This document shows positions 6,381 to 10,015 of a DNA stretch of 10,015 nt, piece after piece. Under the pieces are notes generated by a model, which saw only the letters and a list, made by a program, of their open reading frames with translations, was not told the origin of the DNA and ran no database searches. Position 1 is the stretch's first letter; the number at the start of each line of letters is the position of its first letter. Position numbers and translations under genes: made by a program. The DNA comes from Planctomycetota bacterium (GTDB lineage Bacteria; Planctomycetota; Phycisphaerae; SM23-33), in contig QNCB01000020.1 in the NCBI GenBank assembly GCA_003644335.1, positions 1 through 10,015 on the forward strand. The letters are read 5' to 3'.

Positions 6381-8984
6381 TTACATACTCGTTGCTTGTC
6401 CTTGCTGCGCTTGCGCATCAGGGACTTCACTCACCGCATTCTGACTCAGCGTGATGATTACTTCTCCGAGGGACTTGAACACTGTGCGGAGCTTGTCTTC
6501 CAGAATGACGAACGCCTCGTCTCCGATGGCTTCTTTGGTGTCGCCTTCTGTCATCCACAAAGTCAAGAGAACGCGTCCGATGTTATCCAGACACTTCTCC
6601 ATATTTGGGACGTACGTAGCGACGACGTCCTGCAGCACGGGAGCCGACGCGAGCATCGAGATGGCCGCCGTGTCAAATACCCCCTCGTCCTGGAGCCCCT
6701 CAGCCTGGTCAACCATTTTAGGATTGATCTGTTCCGCGATCATGGCCGGGTCGGAATTCTGTCCCGCGTCCATCATCGCCATGGGGGGAGGCTCCTCCAT
6801 AGGAGGCCGGGGTGCCAACATCTCAGCAGCTGCGGCAGGAGCTCCAGTCGCTTCTGGCGGAACCATCCCCCCAGCAGCTTGTCCGATCTCAGCCGAGCGC
6901 TGTTGGATGCCCTGCAGCAGTCCCACCAACTGTTCAGTGCTCTGCGCCTGCTGTTGTATGGCCTGGTTTGCCTGTTCAGCCTGCGCTTGCATCTGTTGCA
7001 TATTCATTTCGTTCTGCTGCTGCAACTGCTGTACGGCCTCCGTAATCGCCAGGTCTGTCGGGTTCAGCGACGGCTGCTGGGGCGCCATCTGCTGACCCAT
7101 CATGGACGGATCCATAGGAGGGGCACCGCCCATCGGCGGCATTCCCCCTGCAGGCATCTCAGCAGTCTGCTGCATATCCATGGGGGACTGGGCTTTCTTG
7201 TAAAGCCCAGTGAGGAATTCTCCGATAGCGTCTCCGCCTTTCACAATGCGGATGTTGGCACGCCCGGTGTCCTGCGCCTCCTTCAGGATCCCCTCAGCTT
7301 CCGAAACTGGAATGTGGTAGACCGTGGCCACTTTCTCGAGCGCCTCGACGAACCCGTACGACTTGGAGTCGTCTTCAACTCGCCAGAACCCAGAACCATC
7401 ACTCCGCACCATGGCGACCTTCGCGCCCCCCTCCTGCATCTTCCCATCCAGCCAGCGAGTAACTAGCTTAGGATCTCGGATGACAGAGTTACGCTTCATA
7501 CGGTGGCTTGCTTCCGTATCGTAGTTGTTGGGGGAATTCTTGTCCGTAACGTCGGACATGAGGTTAACCCACGTAGTATTTTTCGGAAGAAAAATAACGC
7601 AGCCTTTTGCGGCTGTTTCAATGTACTTCCGGGACGGATCGTCATCGATGATATATTTGGCATAGCCATACTCTTGCACGTACTTCTCTTTGCCGCCTTC
7701 ATTGATGACGTACTTGATGCGGATTGGCTCGGTCGCCTGCGGATTTCGAGGGTCTGGAACCAAAAAGAAGCCGTAGGAGTTGGACGACGGGCGCGAGTTA
7801 CCCGTCCCGGCTTCCATCAACTTGTGGAGCTTGCTGTTCTGCACGTCCTTGTCCAGGTTGATGGGCTCGCCCATCAAACCTTCGCACACGAACGCGGTCT
7901 TCATGTCCTTGCTGATCGCCAGGAACTTAGTAGGAACCCGGTGCTTCTGCGGTCCATCGTAGGAGCGGATACGGGCATCGCCGTAGCGGCTCACGGGCCA
8001 CGGAACCACATAGTAAATATCCGGATTACCGTCTACAAAATAGAGGCGATACCAACCACCGTTGGCGTCAGGCTCTTCCAAGAAGCGCTCACCCTCGATC
8101 TTGATGGTGCGGTTAAGCTCGCTACCCTTTCGGTCATCTGCTACATCGTAGCCTTGCTTCATGATGGTCTCGAAAGCCTTCTTGGCGTGGTCCCCAAAAA
8201 TCTCCCGAAGCTCAGAGGGAGAGGCGCTTTTCGTGACTACGCGCACGCGCGAGGGCGCCCCTGCCGTTTTTTCCATCTCTTTGGCTTTTCTGTAGCCATC
8301 AACGAATGCGCCCTTCAAAGCGTTTACACCGTAAACTTTGGCGATTTTCTGCATCAAGGGCGGGTTTTTTTCAAGCGCGGTTTTCACTCCGTCGAGGAGG
8401 ATCTTGTTGCCTTTCTTGAGCACGTTTAAAAACTCGGGATGGATGTCGAGAGTGTGGTCCTGCGCGGCCTTGATCATCGCGTTGATACCGTGATCCAAAG
8501 CTCCAGCCGGGACGTCTCCCGCACTCGCATACCCGTAACGCCCAGTAGTGTAGGGCGGCAGCACGAGGTTGCGCACGCTCACATCCTTCGGCACCGTCTG
8601 TGGCGCGTTCTGTGGCTCCCCCATTTCATCGAGGGACATTTTCGTAATCTCCTCGAGCCACGAATTATCGAGCGGAAGGAAGATGTTGAGGGTCTTGTAA
8701 TAGAACATCTCGATAGGTTTGAGCTGTCCATCAACCATCACAACGGGAATGTAGATGGGCATCTGGTTGTGAAGCACAACAAATGTACCCACACCGTTAC
8801 CCGCTTCCCCATCAGCCTCTAGGATCTTGAAGGTTACGACGCTCTGAGCCAGGTCAGGGAACTTCGAGAAAAGAACGCTGTACGCCATTTGCGAAAAGCG
8901 CTCCTTGAACATCTGTTCTGCTTGCTCAGATGGCGGCGGCCCCGTCATCCCTTTTTGAACCTGTGGCGACATTGACATAGGCAT
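6381..8984 (-). CDS. Large 867-aa phage protein with Met/Pro/Gln-rich linker, function unknown
   Basis: The ATG at 8982-8984 follows GGGAGGA (8991-8997) by six bases, a near-ideal ribosome site. Residues about 25-115 form a mixed domain with beta character (GVGTFVVLHNQMPIYIPVV, then IFLPLDNSWLEEI). About 290-470 is also beta-rich, with many Tyr and Trp. A low-complexity Met/Pro/Gly segment (600-640) leads into a Gln-rich probable coiled coil (642-705) and a second Pro/Ala/Met-rich linker (706-745). A compact helical C-terminal part follows (about 765-850), containing YVPNMEKCLDNIGRVLL. The modular layout, with two folded parts joined by flexible linkers, resembles virion proteins of large phages. 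I do not recognise a portal, terminase or tail-fibre signature. Lys-Ile/Val-Ala occurs at 213, 522 and 551. The stop abuts the next start. Confidence 0.92.
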   Translation of the reverse strand: MPMSMSPQVQKGMTGPPPSEQAEQMFKERFSQMAYSVLFSKFPDLAQSVVTFKILEADGEAGNGVGTFVVLHNQMPIYIPVVMVDGQLKPIEMFYYKTLNIFLPLDNSWLEEITKMSLDEMGEPQNAPQTVPKDVSVRNLVLPPYTTGRYGYASAGDVPAGALDHGINAMIKAAQDHTLDIHPEFLNVLKKGNKILLDGVKTALEKNPPLMQKIAKVYGVNALKGAFVDGYRKAKEMEKTAGAPSRVRVVTKSASPSELREIFGDHAKKAFETIMKQGYDVADDRKGSELNRTIKIEGERFLEEPDANGGWYRLYFVDGNPDIYYVVPWPVSRYGDARIRSYDGPQKHRVPTKFLAISKDMKTAFVCEGLMGEPINLDKDVQNSKLHKLMEAGTGNSRPSSNSYGFFLVPDPRNPQATEPIRIKYVINEGGKEKYVQEYGYAKYIIDDDPSRKYIETAAKGCVIFLPKNTTWVNLMSDVTDKNSPNNYDTEASHRMKRNSVIRDPKLVTRWLDGKMQEGGAKVAMVRSDGSGFWRVEDDSKSYGFVEALEKVATVYHIPVSEAEGILKEAQDTGRANIRIVKGGDAIGEFLTGLYKKAQSPMDMQQTAEMPAGGMPPMGGAPPMDPSMMGQQMAPQQPSLNPTDLAITEAVQQLQQQNEMNMQQMQAQAEQANQAIQQQAQSTEQLVGLLQGIQQRSAEIGQAAGGMVPPEATGAPAAAAEMLAPRPPMEEPPPMAMMDAGQNSDPAMIAEQINPKMVDQAEGLQDEGVFDTAAISMLASAPVLQDVVATYVPNMEKCLDNIGRVLLTLWMTEGDTKEAIGDEAFVILEDKLRTVFKSLGEVIITLSQNAVSEVPDAQAQQGQATSM
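6735..7187 (-). repeat. Low-complexity Met/Pro/Gln coding segment
   Basis: Codons 600-750 of the 867-aa protein encode runs rich in Met, Pro, Gly and Gln: PPMGG, PPMDPSMMGQQM, then a Gln-rich stretch with hydrophobic residues at near-heptad spacing, then PAAAAEMLAPRPPMEEPPP. The first and last parts look like flexible linkers and the middle like a coiled coil. The stretch has no stop or frame break. Similar linkers in other phage proteins vary in length between relatives through slippage and recombination, so this is where length differences would be expected. Confidence 0.8.
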
Positions 8985-9052
8985 ACGTATTCCTCCCTGG
9001 GTAAGGGTCGTCGTGAAGAATTATACTGTCGAAATTAGAGAGAGGAAAGGAC
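8985..9052 (-). promoter_or_regulatory. Candidate promoter in the gap before the 867-aa gene
   Basis: Read on the minus strand, this 68-base gap contains a perfect TATAAT (9020-9025). Seventeen bases upstream is TTTCCT (9043-9048), a poor -35 with three of six matches. The strong Shine-Dalgarno GGGAGGA (8991-8997) and the ATG at 8984 follow. There is no hairpin that would end the upstream transcript. A promoter here would separate expression of the 867-aa gene from the acidic protein upstream. The -10 match could be chance in this AT-rich gap, so confidence is low. Confidence 0.3.
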
Positions 9053-10015
9053 TTACTGACCGGAGACGAACTCGGAGAGGGTGTTGAGCGCGTTGACGAG
9101 TTCGGCTTTCTTCTCGTCTTCACTGGACTCTTCCTTCTTCTCTTCGTCCTTGTTTTTCGACTCTTCCTTCTTCTCCTCGGCCTTCTCCTTGAGAGCTTCA
9201 GGCATCTCGCCGCCCATCTTCTCGATGACTTCCTTCACCAAAGAAGACAGCTTGGAAACTTCGCCGCTCGTGGCGACAGAGTCGGCGCGGGGTTGAGGCT
9301 TCTGCTCACCCATGAGGGGACCCTTGGGCTGAGTCGTCTTCCCCTGCGCGGGAGCGACACCAGACATGGTCTGGTTGTCAGGGGGCTCGGCATGACCAGG
9401 AGCGCCTGTGTTACCCGAACCTGGGTCGGTACTCGAGAGCTTTTTCAGCACATCTGCGAGCTGAAACGACAGTTTGGCAACCTCACCGGAAGTAGGGGCA
9501 CTGGCTCCTGGAGGCGGAGTCTGCGGCTCTTGCGCACCGACTTCGCCCGGCGACGTGTCTAGGCCCGTTGTGCCCTGTGGCCCCACCTTTTCCGAGGAGG
9601 GGTCCTTCTGAGCGTCGATGGGGCCCATGCCACCTTCCATCATGTCTTCCTGGAAGCGCCCGTCACCTGTGACATCTGTGCCTGCTTCAGATGCTACTTT
9701 GATCACCAAGGAACGAGCATGCGCCGAGGCAGCATCCTCATAACTCACTGACGCCGCCAACTTCGGGAACTCCTCGTCGACCACGTGACTGGTCTTCTCG
9801 GCGATCTCCTCAGCGACATCAACGAGCTTGTCGATGACTCCCGCAGCCTCCTCTGCGGAGAGTCCTTCTTCTCCGCTTACCTCAGGCATCTCCTCTTCGG
9901 GGAGCTCGTCAGCCACCATGTCAGCGGCCTCCTCAGCGATCTTCTCGGTAGGCCAGCCGATCAAGCCCTGACGCACGAGCTCATGGTTGATGCCCCTGAC
10001 GTGTGCGCGTTTGAA
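9053..10015 (-). CDS. Acidic low-complexity phage protein, 5' end outside the window
   Basis: The frame is open from the TAA at 9053-9055 to the right edge, giving 320 visible residues. A GTG at 9976 could be read as a start, but 13 more in-frame codons upstream (FKRAHVRGINHEL) continue without a stop. They join smoothly to VRQGLIGWPTEK in a pattern I recognise from phage structural proteins, so the true start is outside. Residues below are numbered from that GTG. The N-terminal part is helical and acidic. Residues 100-235 are Pro/Gly-rich and probably disordered. A 19-residue unit beginning TSGEV occurs twice (162-180 and 236-254). Residues 261-292 form a Lys/Glu-rich charged helix, and a short hydrophobic helix ends the protein (LVNALNTLSEFV). 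It carries Lys-Ile-Ala, Lys-Leu-Ala and Lys-Val-Ala at 12, 72 and 93. Function is unknown; a flexible internal virion or assembly protein fits. Confidence 0.85.
   Translation of the reverse strand, partial: FKRAHVRGINHELVRQGLIGWPTEKIAEEAADMVADELPEEEMPEVSGEEGLSAEEAAGVIDKLVDVAEEIAEKTSHVVDEEFPKLAASVSYEDAASAHARSLVIKVASEAGTDVTGDGRFQEDMMEGGMGPIDAQKDPSSEKVGPQGTTGLDTSPGEVGAQEPQTPPPGASAPTSGEVAKLSFQLADVLKKLSSTDPGSGNTGAPGHAEPPDNQTMSGVAPAQGKTTQPKGPLMGEQKPQPRADSVATSGEVSKLSSLVKEVIEKMGGEMPEALKEKAEEKKEESKNKDEEKKEESSEDEKKAELVNALNTLSEFVSGQ
9101..9196 (-). repeat. Lys/Glu-rich charged coding segment
   Basis: This segment encodes alternating Lys and Glu runs (KAEEKKEESKNKDEEKK and onward), residues 261-292 counted from the GTG at 9976. 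It probably forms a single, highly charged helix. On the opposite strand it gives a spurious Ser/Phe-rich frame. Such repeats vary easily in length. Confidence 0.75.
9215..9493 (-). repeat. Two diverged copies of a 19-residue TSGEV unit, with the linker between them
   Basis: Copies at 9437-9493 and 9215-9271 both encode TSGEV followed by a Lys-Leu-Ser helix of similar length (KLSFQLADVLKKL and KLSSLVKEVIEKM). The protein pattern is conserved but the DNA has diverged, so this is an old internal duplication under protein-level selection. The 165 bases between them encode a disordered Pro/Gly-rich linker. Confidence 0.6.

Noticed and set aside
6312..7466. A 384-codon plus-strand open frame
   Set aside because: It lies opposite the 867-aa gene and the start of the 236-aa gene. 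Its product is rich in Leu, His, Arg and Ser in runs, as expected from the antisense of Gln/Ala/Met-rich coding, and no ribosome site or recognisable motif supports it.
7503..8429. A 308-codon plus-strand open frame
   Set aside because: It is entirely antisense to the 867-aa gene, which has a near-ideal ribosome site and sits in a same-strand operon. The translated product shows no domain I recognise.
6381..8984. Reading the 867-aa protein as the portal protein
   Set aside because: The Met/Pro/Gln-rich tail recalls tails of some large-phage portals, but the length and the beta-rich body do not match a portal pattern I know.

Overview
The window looks like part of the head and structural-gene module of a double-stranded DNA tailed phage (Caudoviricetes), or of a prophage. 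Every gene I can support lies on the minus strand, so transcription runs from right to left. Genes abut, overlap by one to four bases, or are separated by at most about 70 bases. No stretch over 300 bases lacks a gene, and I see no tRNA, rRNA, CRISPR array, insertion sequence or attachment site. Host genes are moderately GC-rich (53-65% in hand-counted lines). The host cannot be named from this sequence, but strong Shine-Dalgarno sites (GGGAGGA, GGGAGG, GAGGG) fit a bacterial host.

In order of transcription: (1) 10015-9053, an acidic, low-complexity protein whose start lies outside the window; (2) 8984-6381, a large unrecognised protein of 867 aa with a Met/Pro/Gln-rich middle and a helical C-terminus; (3) 6380-5670, a 236-aa protein with a possible helix-turn-helix; (4) 5659-4847, a 270-aa helical protein; (5) 4846-4142, a 234-aa protein with an Ala/Gly-rich hydrophobic stretch; (6) 4145-3927 and (7) 3922-3551, two small helical proteins; (8) 3551-324, a probable prohead (capsid maturation) protease carrying a 376-aa intein; (9) 256-1, the start of a very acidic protein that runs off the left edge and may be a scaffold. 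Protease followed by an acidic scaffold-like gene is the usual lead-in to a major capsid gene, which I would expect just left of the window.

Two features stand out. First, the intein (2079-3206) contains a LAGLIDADG homing endonuclease and sits directly after a His-His pair that probably belongs to the protease active site. The protease should therefore be inactive until splicing. Second, a short motif, Lys-[Val/Ile/Leu]-Ala, recurs far more often than expected across seven neighbouring proteins that otherwise look unrelated. It is absent from the intein and from the 236-aa protein. It may mark processing sites or a shared assembly signal; this is a hypothesis, not a result.

Functional names rest on motif recognition and gene order alone. 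Most of the module consists of proteins I do not recognise.
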